Source: Nitratireductor kimnyeongensis
GTDB taxonomy: Bacteria > Pseudomonadota > Alphaproteobacteria > Rhizobiales > Rhizobiaceae
Direction: 5' to 3'
Assembly: GCF_019891395.1 (NCBI RefSeq)
Contig: NZ_CP078143.1
Location: 186,001-250,000, forward strand
DNA length: 64,000 nucleotides
The notes under the pieces are model-generated. The model was not told the origin of the DNA. It saw only the letters and a list, made by a program, of their open reading frames with translations, and made no database searches. The position numbers and the translations under genes are program-made. Below, one piece after another: positions 1 to 8,045 of the stretch (position 1 is its first letter; each line of letters opens with the position of its first letter).

Positions 1-681
1 CGCGGCCCTGAAACGCTTCGGCATGGCCCCATGAAACCCATGGGCCTGACCAATGCGCACAAGCCGGACGAAAAGGCCTATGCCGTTGTCCAGCTTCGTC
101 AGGACAACGCGCTCGGAACGCTGTACAACATGGTCGGCTTCCAGACGAAACTGAAATATGGCGAGCAAACTCGGATCTTTCGGATGATTCCCGGTCTGGA
201 GAATGCCGAATTTGCTCGTCTGGGCGGATTACACCGCAACACCTATCTCAATTCGCCGACGCTTCTTGACGGCACATTGCAATTGAAAGGCCGCGATGGC
301 CTGCGCTTCGCCGGTCAGATCACCGGTTGCGAGGGCTATGTGGAAAGCGCGTCCATGGGACTGCTCGCGGGGCGGTTTGCTGCTGCCGAACGCTTGGGGC
401 GCCCGATTGCGACCCCGCCAGAGACCACCGCTTTCGGCGCTCTGCTCAACCATATCACCGGCGGCCATATCCTTTCGGATGACGAGCCCGGCAAGCGTTC
501 ATTCCAGCCGATGAACGTCAATTTCGGCCTCTTCCCTCCCATCGAGGTTCCCAAGCCCGAAGGCAAGCGGCTTCGTGGAAAGGAGAAATCCGTTGCCAAG
601 AAGAAGGCGCTCACGGCGCGCGCGCTTGAGGATTTCAAGGCATGGCTCGATCGGCTTCCCGCAGCTGCAGCAGCTGAATAG
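1..681 (+). CDS. trmFO: TrmFO, folate-dependent tRNA U54 methyltransferase (3' part)
   Basis: The gene enters from the left edge in frame 1, so only the C-terminal 226 residues are visible. TrmFO makes ribothymidine at position 54 in the T-loop of tRNAs, using methylenetetrahydrofolate and FAD. The visible part carries the family pattern: [11 protein letters not shown] at the very start, then [23 protein letters not shown], here given in two parts ([10 protein letters not shown] and [11 protein letters not shown]), [21 protein letters not shown], and [12 protein letters not shown] near residues 97-108 of the visible part. The tail is lysine-rich and ends in an alanine run. The gene ends at TAG 679-681 and converges on the DUF4153 gene, with a stem-loop between them. 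The ATG at 31 is internal, because the conserved reading runs on to base 1. Confidence 0.95.
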   Translation, partial: RGPETLRHGPMKPMGLTNAHKPDEKAYAVVQLRQDNALGTLYNMVGFQTKLKYGEQTRIFRMIPGLENAEFARLGGLHRNTYLNSPTLLDGTLQLKGRDGLRFAGQITGCEGYVESASMGLLAGRFAAAERLGRPIATPPETTAFGALLNHITGGHILSDDEPGKRSFQPMNVNFGLFPPIEVPKPEGKRLRGKEKSVAKKKALTARALEDFKAWLDRLPAAAAAE

Positions 682-714
682 CTCGGCCTCTCATGCTTTG
701 AAATGCAAGCTGTC

Positions 715-740
715 AGGGGTGCGGTTGGCGCACCCCTTGT
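715..740 (+). terminator. Stem-loop between trmFO and the DUF4153 gene
   Basis: Bases 715-723 (AGGGGTGCG) pair perfectly with 729-737, giving a 9-bp GC-rich stem and a 5-base loop. The plus-strand sequence after it is only moderately T-rich (TTGTTC). It sits 34 bases past the trmFO stop and 37 bases past the end of the converging gene, so it may serve either transcript. I call it a probable terminator, not a textbook one. Confidence 0.5.
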
Positions 741-773
741 TCATTCAGGGCATTTGCAATTGTCGCCAAACCC

Positions 774-2531
774 TCATTCCCAGTCGCTGCTGCGCAGAAC
801 CACCGCGCCATAGAAATGCGTCAGCACAGTTTCGGGGTATGAACTGGCAGAAAGAGTAGTGGGGATCAATAGGATCTGCTTCCCGTCCGCCTCGAGGCGT
901 AACAAAGCTGATTGGTCAGCTTGAGTAGACAGTTCGACTATTCTTGAGGTTTCGACCTTGAAGAGGGTTGGGGTGCCTGTTTCCGAGGTCAGCGAAACTT
1001 CGTTCTTGTTCAGAGTCAATTTGAGACTGGTTCCGTCAGGCAATGACAAGGGGCTGTTGGCACCATCCTTTTGGTCTACTCTTACGTGCTGAAAAAGCAC
1101 ATCGAACCCATCCAGAGCGACCATAACGGTCGAGTTCCTGTCATAAGAATACCATTGACGCCCACGCTGTACAGGATTGTCCGGATCCAGGTTCCACGCA
1201 TGCGCAACCTGCCGGTAAAGGCTTTCTTCTCCAGACGGCGAGAACCCTTCAGGCGCCACACCAAGCTCGGCATTCTCTTCACTGAGATAGCGCAGCACGG
1301 CTAGTGCTTCCGCCTTCGTTTGTTGATCGTCGGGCTCGCCGCGGACGATCTCAAGAAAGCGTGCCTGCTGCGACGTGATCGACCGGTCGATAGCCCCCTG
1401 GGGCCCGAAACTGCCAATCAGAAGCGCAATCACTGGCAACCCTGCGACGACCCGGATGTCGCCGCGCACAGGCCGTACCGTCTGCAGAACGACCAAAGCA
1501 AGCGTCACACCGCCAAAAAGCCCCAGGAAGTACCGATCCACGGTCCATCCGAACGCGCCCACACGCAGCCACAAAGCGTAAAACAGAAGGCCGAGCGGCA
1601 CCGGAAGGATCAATGGCCAAAATCGCACGAAAAATCGGGTCGGCGCGCGTGCCGTATCGAGGAACGGCTTGGTCAAAAGCAGAACCGCGACGGTACAGAC
1701 ACCGTAGGTGAGGACCAACCAACCGATCTGCCCCTCCGGGACCTCGCCGGTGATAACGATTTTCAATGTGTAGAGATGCAAGATCACCGCATAGATGATG
1801 AGAAGTGGGACCGCAGCAAAGTCGCCGAGTGCGCGCATTCCATGTCGCATCATGTCATGTTCGCGCCCGCCCGGCTCCTCATCGAATTTGGTGGGTGTCT
1901 GACCAAGACCGAAGAGCGGGGCAACGAAGAGCCCGATGGAAACCCAGCTGTGACCATAAAAGCTGTTCGGTATGCCGACACCGAAGAGATGTGTGAGGCT
2001 TGTCAGGATCGCAGAAACACCACCGCCGAAGATGAAAAAGGCGAGGATCGCGAGAGCTGCGGCATAAACGAGACGTGCCGTGAACATCCAGAAGGCATCA
2101 CCTGATTCCCTGCCTACGAAGGGCGCAAGGGGTGTGAGCGTCATCAGAGAGAGAAGAAAAGCCCACTCCACAGTTCGCACGCCGAAAGTTGGCCACATCA
2201 CGATGAAGGCCACCAGTCCTGCAAGAGCCGTCAAGGCGTAATGCGGCCACCCTGAGATACTCCTGGCTTCGGCGAACAGCGTTGCGGCAAATGACGCGAC
2301 CACTGCCGCAATCAGCGCGAAGATCTGCCTTTCCTGAGGCACAATGCCGAAAAGCCGGGACGAGAACAGCGTTTCATGAGCAATGATGGCATTGGCCTGC
2401 ACCGTTGCTACAAACATAAATGCCACAGCGACAGGGAAGCGTGAGACAGCTTCTCCCATTGCGGAAACGGCTTCTTTCCATGACGCCAACCAGCCAGTGC
2501 CCGCAAGGGTTCTATTCAGCTTTTGAGACAA
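774..2531 (-). CDS. DUF4153 domain multi-pass membrane protein
   Basis: This 585-residue protein has a short N-terminal tail, roughly ten or more hydrophobic segments up to about residue 375, and a soluble C-terminal part of about 200 residues. The hydrophobic pattern and segments such as FRxVPQ-like FGIVPQERQIFAL resemble DUF4153 family proteins, whose function is unknown to me. The start is TTG at 2531. It is preceded by TGAGGA with a 6-base spacer, a good Shine-Dalgarno site, and the first in-frame ATG is 24 codons inside. It lies 77 bases downstream of the NDUFAF6-like gene on the same strand, so it may be the last gene of the yajC-secDF operon. An inner-membrane location is inferred; no catalytic motif is visible. 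Confidence 0.75.
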   Translation of the reverse strand: MSQKLNRTLAGTGWLASWKEAVSAMGEAVSRFPVAVAFMFVATVQANAIIAHETLFSSRLFGIVPQERQIFALIAAVVASFAATLFAEARSISGWPHYALTALAGLVAFIVMWPTFGVRTVEWAFLLSLMTLTPLAPFVGRESGDAFWMFTARLVYAAALAILAFFIFGGGVSAILTSLTHLFGVGIPNSFYGHSWVSIGLFVAPLFGLGQTPTKFDEEPGGREHDMMRHGMRALGDFAAVPLLIIYAVILHLYTLKIVITGEVPEGQIGWLVLTYGVCTVAVLLLTKPFLDTARAPTRFFVRFWPLILPVPLGLLFYALWLRVGAFGWTVDRYFLGLFGGVTLALVVLQTVRPVRGDIRVVAGLPVIALLIGSFGPQGAIDRSITSQQARFLEIVRGEPDDQQTKAEALAVLRYLSEENAELGVAPEGFSPSGEESLYRQVAHAWNLDPDNPVQRGRQWYSYDRNSTVMVALDGFDVLFQHVRVDQKDGANSPLSLPDGTSLKLTLNKNEVSLTSETGTPTLFKVETSRIVELSTQADQSALLRLEADGKQILLIPTTLSASSYPETVLTHFYGAVVLRSSDWE

Positions 2532-2608
2532 GAGGTTTCCTCAATCTGGACCGCTGGCGAAACACGAGCACCTCACAGCGGCGCAAATAGGGCAATGGCG
2601 TTAATGGC

Positions 2609-3457
2609 TTATCGCCAACCTCTAACAGCATGTTTCAACATGAGCCAATGCCGCCGCCACAAGGAGAGCGACACGAATTCGTCAAGCGCCGCCTCTCCCT
2701 GAGCCTCAAGGCGTTCAAGGTAAGCGTCTGAAAGACCCGCAGGCAGAAACGCCGGACGCAGACTGCTTGGAAGGTCTCTCGCTCCTTCTTCAAATCTGGC
2801 AATATGATGCCTGCCAAGCGCAATCATGGCGGCAAGTGCACGCTTCGATCCTGCCTCGTCATCTCCGTTCAACAAAGCCTCGCGCGAGATTCCCGCCGCG
2901 GCAAGCAGATCGGCGGGGATATAGCACTGCCCTCTCCTGCGATGGATTGGCAGCATTCGCAGGAGCCCAGTGATCGCCTGAGCGCAGCCGGCATGGCCGG
3001 CAACCTCGGAAAATCGCATGGCTGCAGGAGTGTCGAGCACCAGCGCGGCAAGCTGGATCAGTGCGGACGCCGTTTCACCGCAATAACCTTCCAGATCATT
3101 GCGGCTCGGCATCGGATCGTCATAAAGATCGAAGGTGCGCGCTTCCAGGAGGTCGAGCAAAGGCTGTACCGGAAGCTGATGAGAACGCACAGCGTCAAGC
3201 AGTGCAACCGCCAGGGGCGAGCCTTCCGCGCTTTCCGAATCTGTCTGTGCCATCAGAACGTCACGCCAGAACTGAAGCCGCACCTCGCCCGGCAGGGCTT
3301 CGCTCACACGGTCCCGTATTCCCGCCACCTCGGCGTTGAACGCATAAAGTGCGAAAAGCGCTGAGCGCTTTTCTTCCGGAGCATAGAGGACCGAAAGATA
3401 GCGATCCGGGTCGGCATCCCGCACCAGAGAAACGATGTATTGATGCCGGTCAGTCAT
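2609..3457 (-). CDS. NDUFAF6-like squalene/phytoene synthase family protein
   Basis: This 282-residue protein has the all-alpha squalene/phytoene synthase fold signature (FALYAFNAEVAGIRD, RLQFWRDVL, YCGETASALIQLA, AGCAQAITGLLRMLP, QCYIPADLL). Where true synthases have two Asp-rich DxxxD motifs that bind Mg-prenyl diphosphate, this one has AEVAGIRDRV and AITGLLRMLPIH, so prenyl condensation is unlikely. The pattern matches NDUFAF6, the mitochondrial complex I assembly factor, closely in order and length. The ATG at 3457 follows the stop of the upstream NDUFAF3-like gene after a single base, so the two are translationally coupled. A role in assembling respiratory NADH dehydrogenase is an inference from the human homologue. 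Many databases label it simply phytoene/squalene synthase family. Confidence 0.85.
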   Translation of the reverse strand: MTDRHQYIVSLVRDADPDRYLSVLYAPEEKRSALFALYAFNAEVAGIRDRVSEALPGEVRLQFWRDVLMAQTDSESAEGSPLAVALLDAVRSHQLPVQPLLDLLEARTFDLYDDPMPSRNDLEGYCGETASALIQLAALVLDTPAAMRFSEVAGHAGCAQAITGLLRMLPIHRRRGQCYIPADLLAAAGISREALLNGDDEAGSKRALAAMIALGRHHIARFEEGARDLPSSLRPAFLPAGLSDAYLERLEAQGEAALDEFVSLSLWRRHWLMLKHAVRGWR

Positions 3458-3458
3458 C

Positions 3459-3848
3459 TTAATCGACAGCGATCAGCGCTGCAGCCACAGTGCGGTCCTC
3501 GGCCAGAAGCACATTGTAAGTCCGCACCGCCGCGCCGGTGGCCATGGTCTCCACCGCCACGCCGGCCTCGCGAAATCGCTTGCGAAGCTCAACCGGCATC
3601 GGAATCAGCTGCTCGCCAGTACCGACAAGCAGGATGTCGAATTCACTGGCCTCATCGAACAGGCGGGCAAGATCTGCCTCCTCCAGTTCGCCGAACCCAC
3701 TGACCTCCCATCCGTGAATGCCCGAGGGCAGACACAGGATGGAGCCGCGATGGGACATGTCGGCAAAGCGGAACCCGCCATTGCCATAAGCATCAATCGG
3801 CGCGCGGCCCGGGAAATGGGCCGCGCGTATTTCGATACCGCCCGCCAT
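3459..3848 (-). CDS. Mth938-like (DUF498) protein, NDUFAF3 homologue
   Basis: This 129-residue protein belongs to the Mth938/DUF498 alpha-beta family. Seen motifs are FRFADMSHRGSILCLP, then GIHGWEV, then FDILLVGTG, and ETMATGAAVRTYNVLLAEDR; the last matches the family's typical METGAACRTYNVL-like block. The eukaryotic member NDUFAF3 helps assemble mitochondrial complex I. I chose ATG 3848, which shares one base with the secDF stop (TGATG); a GTG one codon upstream at 3851 is also open. The gene sits between secDF and the NDUFAF6-like gene with no spacing on either side. That suggests one translation unit linking membrane insertion and complex I assembly, which is inference. Confidence 0.85.
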   Translation of the reverse strand: MAGGIEIRAAHFPGRAPIDAYGNGGFRFADMSHRGSILCLPSGIHGWEVSGFGELEEADLARLFDEASEFDILLVGTGEQLIPMPVELRKRFREAGVAVETMATGAAVRTYNVLLAEDRTVAAALIAVD

Positions 3849-6418
3849 CACTTGGCCGGCAGTTGTCCGGTCGTGTCCGACCCGGCGGTGTCAGCATCAG
3901 CCTGCTCAGCTCCCAGCGCGCCAGTGGAGCGCATGCGGAACAGGATAAGCAGTGGTCCGGCAATGAAGATCGATGAGTAGGTGCCGATCACCACACCGAA
4001 GATCATGGCAGCCGTGAAGGAGCGAATGACCTCGCCGCCGAAGACAAACAGCGCAGCCAGCGCCAGCAGCGTCGTCACCGACGTCATGATGGTGCGCGAC
4101 AGCGTCTGGTTCATCGACAGGTTGAGAAGCTCAGGCAGCGGCATCTTCTTGAACCGTCTGAGATTCTCTCGCACGCGATCATAGACGACCACAGTGTCGT
4201 TCAGCGAGTAACCCACGATCGTCAGGATCGCCGCAATACTCGAAAGATTGAACTCGATCCCGGTGATCACGAAGAACCCGACGGTCATGATCACATCGTG
4301 CAGCGTCGCCAGGATCGCCCCCACGGCGAATTGCCATTCGAACCGCAGCCAGATGTAGATCAGGATGGCCATCAGCGATACGAGAACCGCTATGGTGCCG
4401 GCGCGGGCCAGTTCACCAGAAACCGTCGGTCCGACCACTTCGACACGGCGGAATTCATAAGCATCCTCGAGCTCACCGCGTATCTTGGTAATCACGGTCT
4501 GCTCTGCATTCTCGCCGCCGTCCTGCGCCTGCACCCGGATCAGCACCTCGCGCGGATCACCGAACTCCTGAACCTGCACTTCCCCAAGGTTGAGATCGGA
4601 AAGGCGTGCACGGATATCGCTGAGATCCGCCGGGCCTTCGCGAGACTGGACCTCGATCGAGGAACCGCCCTTGAAGTCGATGCCGTAGTTCATATTCACG
4701 GTCATGAACAACGCCACCGCAGCTATCGATGCTATCGCCGAGAGCGTAAAGGTGACACGCCGCAGCTTCATGAAGCCGATGCTCGTATTGTCCGGCACGA
4801 AACGCAGCGGCGTGCGCGGCAATTCCTTCGGACGACGACGGCGCACCCAGTCGGCCACGATCCAGCGTGTCAGCGTGTAGGCTGTGAACACGGTCGTCGC
4901 GATGCCGATGGCAAGCGTAACAGCAAAGCCGCGGATCGGTCCCGAACCGAGATAGAAAAGGATGATGGCGGCGATCAGTGTCGTCACATTGGCGTCGACA
5001 ATGGTCGCCAAGGCCTTGGAAAATCCCGTATCGACGGCCTGGATCAACGAACGCCCGCCGGCCCGCTCTTCGCGTATGCGCTCGAAAATGAGCACGCTGG
5101 AGTCCACAGCCATGCCAATTGTCAGAACGATACCGGCAATGCCGGGAAGCGTGAGGGTTGCTCCCAGCGCTGAAAGAATCGCGATGATCATGGTCACATT
5201 CGCTGCGAGCGCCACCACGGCGAACACACCGAGCAACCCGTAGGCCGCAATCATGAACAGAACAACCAGAGCCGCACCGATGACCGAAGCGATCTTGCCG
5301 GCGTCGATCGAGTCCTGCCCAAGGCCCGGACCGACAGTACGCTCTTCAATGATGGTCAGGGTAGCCGGCAGCGCGCCGGCGCGGAGCAGAACAGCCAGAT
5401 CATTCGCCGACTGAACGTCGAAACTTCCCGATATCTGGCCGGTGCCGCCCAGAATGGGTTCGCGGATTTGCGGTGCAGAGATGACCTGATCGTCAAGAAT
5501 GATGGCGAACAACCGCCCGACATTTTCCTGTGTCGCCTGGCCGAAACGGGTTGCGCCCTTTGTGTCGAAGCGGAAGCTCACGACGGGCTCGTTGGTCCGC
5601 TGATCGAATGTCGCCTGAGCATCCACGAGGTTTTCACCCGAAACGATGACACGATCTTCGATCAGATAGGGAACCGGTGGATCGTCCACCGAATACTTGA
5701 TGGTCGTTCCAATGGGAGGGCGTCCATTGATGGCCTCCTGCACGGGGACCGACTGATCCACCATCTGGAACGTAAGCTTGGCCGTCTGGCCAAGAATATC
5801 TTTCAGACGCTGGGGATCCTGAAGCCCCGGCACCTGGACGAGAATTCGGTCCTCACCCTGACGCTGAATGATAGGCTCGGTCGTGCCGAGCTCGTTGACA
5901 CGACGCCCCACCACTTCGATGGACTGAGACAAGGCAGAGGAAACCCGGTAGTTGATTCCCTCCTCCGTCAACGAATAGCGCAGCAGTCCGGCCTCCGGCT
6001 CCGTCAGTTGGAGTTCGGTGACGGTCCCCCCACCGAACAGGCCCGAATTGACCGGCTGGGTCAGATCGCGGAGCGCTTCCTTGGCCTCCGCCACCTGCCC
6101 CGCATCGCGAATGCGAACCTGAACAGACTGGCCCGATCCTGTCAGCCCCGTATAGCCGATCCGCTTTTCGCGCAGCAGCCTGCGGATATCGTCACGCGTC
6201 GTGACGATACGCTCTTCGATAAGTTCCTGCTTTTCGATCTGCAAAAGAATATGTGAACCGCCCTGAAGGTCGAGACCCAGGGTCATCGACCGCGAAGGCG
6301 CCCAGCTCGGCATCGAGGACAGGTAGGATTGCGGAATGATGTTCGGCGCCGCATAGGCGACGCCAAGCGCCACGGCCAGCCATATGAGGATCGTTTGCCA
6401 GCGCGAGAAATGTAGCAT
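3848..6418 (-). CDS. secDF: Protein translocase subunit SecDF (fused)
   Basis: SecD and SecF are fused in one 856-residue inner-membrane protein. It uses the proton gradient to pull preproteins out of SecYEG on the periplasmic side. The SecD half has an N-terminal membrane span, the GLDLQGGSHILL motif near residue 50, a large periplasmic P1 region and a cluster of membrane spans. The SecF half starts near residue 565 with another span and has the matching GIDFKGGSSIEVQ motif, then its own span cluster ending in FIAGPLLILF. Start ATG 6418 has GAGG four bases upstream; an upstream in-frame ATG at 6472 would add 18 residues unlike the family. It lies just below yajC on the same strand, the usual secDF-yajC pairing. 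Confidence 0.97.
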   Translation of the reverse strand: MLHFSRWQTILIWLAVALGVAYAAPNIIPQSYLSSMPSWAPSRSMTLGLDLQGGSHILLQIEKQELIEERIVTTRDDIRRLLREKRIGYTGLTGSGQSVQVRIRDAGQVAEAKEALRDLTQPVNSGLFGGGTVTELQLTEPEAGLLRYSLTEEGINYRVSSALSQSIEVVGRRVNELGTTEPIIQRQGEDRILVQVPGLQDPQRLKDILGQTAKLTFQMVDQSVPVQEAINGRPPIGTTIKYSVDDPPVPYLIEDRVIVSGENLVDAQATFDQRTNEPVVSFRFDTKGATRFGQATQENVGRLFAIILDDQVISAPQIREPILGGTGQISGSFDVQSANDLAVLLRAGALPATLTIIEERTVGPGLGQDSIDAGKIASVIGAALVVLFMIAAYGLLGVFAVVALAANVTMIIAILSALGATLTLPGIAGIVLTIGMAVDSSVLIFERIREERAGGRSLIQAVDTGFSKALATIVDANVTTLIAAIILFYLGSGPIRGFAVTLAIGIATTVFTAYTLTRWIVADWVRRRRPKELPRTPLRFVPDNTSIGFMKLRRVTFTLSAIASIAAVALFMTVNMNYGIDFKGGSSIEVQSREGPADLSDIRARLSDLNLGEVQVQEFGDPREVLIRVQAQDGGENAEQTVITKIRGELEDAYEFRRVEVVGPTVSGELARAGTIAVLVSLMAILIYIWLRFEWQFAVGAILATLHDVIMTVGFFVITGIEFNLSSIAAILTIVGYSLNDTVVVYDRVRENLRRFKKMPLPELLNLSMNQTLSRTIMTSVTTLLALAALFVFGGEVIRSFTAAMIFGVVIGTYSSIFIAGPLLILFRMRSTGALGAEQADADTAGSDTTGQLPAK

Positions 6419-6488
6419 GGGGCCTCGTCGGTTCGGTTTGGAAGGGCCGTTTTTGCCGGCCCTTCCCGGCAATCACGTCATATTGCGG

Positions 6489-6836
6489 TTATTTCTTGGC
6501 GGCTTGACTGTTGTCGGCCACCGGCTCGCCCTTGACGCGCACTTCGGCAAGCATGGAGCGCATCGCCGTAACCTTGTTCCCGCCACCAAGATCGATCTCA
6601 AGCTCGGCATCGTTGATGACCTTCGTCACCTTTCCGACAAGGCCGCCACCCGTAACCACCGTGTCGCCGCGGCGAACAGCAGCCAGCATTTCGGTCCGCT
6701 TCTTCATCTGCTGGCGCTGCGGACGGATGATAAGAAAATACATGATCACAAAGATCAGGACGAAAGGCAGAATGCTGACAAAGATGTCAGGCGCTCCACC
6801 TGCGCCAGCCTGTGCGTATGCCGGGGTAACAAACAT
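6489..6836 (-). CDS. yajC: Preprotein translocase subunit YajC
   Basis: YajC is a small single-span protein that joins SecD and SecF in the holotranslocon. The 115-residue product begins MFVTPAYAQAG, then has a membrane helix (ILPFVLIFVIMYFLIIRPQ) around residues 21-39. The basic RPQRQQMKKR stretch and the KRGD-like block RRGDTVVTGGGLVGKV follow it, as in the family. ATG 6836 has AGGAG six bases upstream. An in-frame ATG at 6875 would add 13 residues, with a worse ribosome site. It is the first gene of the run yajC-secDF-NDUFAF3-NDUFAF6, and its promoter should lie in 6837-7078, shared with the divergent DUF815 gene. Confidence 0.95.
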   Translation of the reverse strand: MFVTPAYAQAGAGGAPDIFVSILPFVLIFVIMYFLIIRPQRQQMKKRTEMLAAVRRGDTVVTGGGLVGKVTKVINDAELEIDLGGGNKVTAMRSMLAEVRVKGEPVADNSQAAKK

Positions 6837-7027
6837 CGAAAACTCCTGATATGCGCCGGACACCCGGCTGGTCATAAATGTGGCCGGAATATAGACTTTC
6901 GCCTATTCATTGCAACTGTTCGCCGTCTCTGCACACGGACTTCTGATTGCATGTGGACTCCGGCTACGCACTCAGTACCGCAATGCCCCCTTCCCGGCTT
7001 GCAAATAACACGGCCGCATGAGAGAAC

Positions 7028-7043
7028 CGTACCGTACGGTACG
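7028..7043. promoter_or_regulatory. 16-bp perfect palindrome, candidate operator
   Basis: CGTACCGTACGGTACG reads the same on both strands over 16 bases. It lies 36-51 bases upstream of the DUF815 gene start and about 190 bases upstream of yajC, in the divergent gap. Position and symmetry suit a dimeric regulator site for the DUF815 gene. I cannot name the regulator. Confidence 0.45.
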
Positions 7044-7078
7044 CAATTTGTGGCAACATGCGCTTTCATGAGGGAATC

Positions 7079-7957
7079 ATGTCCGACAAGACCATCGAAG
7101 TGTTGATCGAAAAGCTGGACAGGTTGATCGCAGTGATCCAGAACCTTGGCCCTGCACCCATCACACCTCCCCGGTTCGATGTCGCCGACTGTTTTGTCTG
7201 GCAGGCTGAACGAAAAGCCCTGGAACCCGTGGAAAACGTCAATCGGGTGGAAATGGCTCTCATCCGCGGCGTCGATCGCGTTCGTGACATTCTGTCGGAC
7301 AACACCGAGCGTTTTGCCAAAAGCCTTCCAGCCAACAACGTCCTCTTGTGGGGGGCCCGGGGCATGGGAAAATCTTCGCTGGTCAAGGCAGTGCACGCGG
7401 AGGTCAACCGCACCGCAGCCGCCGGACAGCCACCTCTCAAACTGGTAGAGATCCATCGGGAAGACATAGAAACGCTTCCCCAACTCATGGCATTCCTCAA
7501 ACCTGCCCCCTTCCGCTTCATCCTGTTCTGCGACGATCTGTCCTTCGATCAGAACGACACGTCCTACAAATCACTCAAGGCTGCGCTGGAAGGCGGTGTC
7601 GAGGGCCGTCCGTCAAATGTCATCCTTTACGCCACCTCCAATCGGCGCCATCTTCTCCCGCGCGACATGATCGAGAACGAGCGTTCCACGGCCATCAACC
7701 CCTCGGAGGCAGTGGAGGAGAAGGTCTCCTTGTCGGATCGTTTCGGGCTCTGGCTCGGCTTTCACAAATGTTCCCAGGACGATTATCTGGAAATGGTCAG
7801 AGGCTATGTTGCTCACTATGGCCTCGACATAGACCCGGAAGCGCTCCGCGCCGATGCGCTCGAATGGTCGACAACGCGGGGGAGCCGATCCGGGCGTGTG
7901 GCTTGGCAGTTCATCCAGGACCTTGCCGGCCGTCTCGGCAAACGGTTGGACACATAA
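7079..7957 (+). CDS. DUF815-type AAA ATPase
   Basis: The 292-residue protein is a P-loop ATPase of the DUF815 family, widespread in bacteria and without an assigned role that I know. Walker A is GARGMGKSS at about residues 92-100, with a hydrophobic strand NVLLW before it. Walker B is FILFCDDLSFD near residue 150. A sensor-like segment (VILYATSNRRHLLP) and an arginine-containing SDRFGLWLGFHKC block follow; both are typical of the family. The N-terminal 70 residues are helical. Start ATG 7079 is preceded by GAGG five bases away; an ATG at 7058 lacks this. It is transcribed alone, between divergent yajC and convergent nlpD, with its own terminator downstream and a perfect palindrome upstream. 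Confidence 0.88.
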   Translation: MSDKTIEVLIEKLDRLIAVIQNLGPAPITPPRFDVADCFVWQAERKALEPVENVNRVEMALIRGVDRVRDILSDNTERFAKSLPANNVLLWGARGMGKSSLVKAVHAEVNRTAAAGQPPLKLVEIHREDIETLPQLMAFLKPAPFRFILFCDDLSFDQNDTSYKSLKAALEGGVEGRPSNVILYATSNRRHLLPRDMIENERSTAINPSEAVEEKVSLSDRFGLWLGFHKCSQDDYLEMVRGYVAHYGLDIDPEALRADALEWSTTRGSRSGRVAWQFIQDLAGRLGKRLDT

Positions 7958-7959
7958 AC

Positions 7960-7983
7960 AAAAACCCGCCCTTTCGGGCGGGT
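7960..7983 (-). terminator. Terminator of the nlpD transcript
   Basis: Bases 7964-7971 (ACCCGCCC) pair perfectly with 7976-7983 around a TTTC loop. The plus strand has an A-run at 7960-7964, which is a T-run after the stem on the minus strand. It follows nlpD, whose coding ends at 8046. Confidence 0.8.
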
Positions 7984-7990
7984 CAAAGAG

Positions 7991-8028
7991 GCGGCCTGAC
8001 CGGAGGTCTGGCAGGCCGCAGCTTTTTT
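7991..8028 (+). terminator. Terminator of the DUF815 ATPase gene
   Basis: GCGGCCTG (7991-7998) pairs with CAGGCCGC (8012-8019). A six-T run follows at 8023-8028 on the plus strand. It sits beside the opposite-strand nlpD terminator, so the two converging genes have separate intrinsic terminators. Confidence 0.75.
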
Positions 8029-8045
8029 CATTATTCAGGGAACGC

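Noticed and set aside
2609..3457. A carotenoid or hopanoid synthase
   Set aside because: Both Asp-rich motifs are missing, and no other isoprenoid gene is nearby; the NDUFAF6 pattern fits better.
4298..6256. Large open frames antisense to secDF
   Set aside because: Composition and position are those of shadow frames; no motif is recognisable and secDF is certain.
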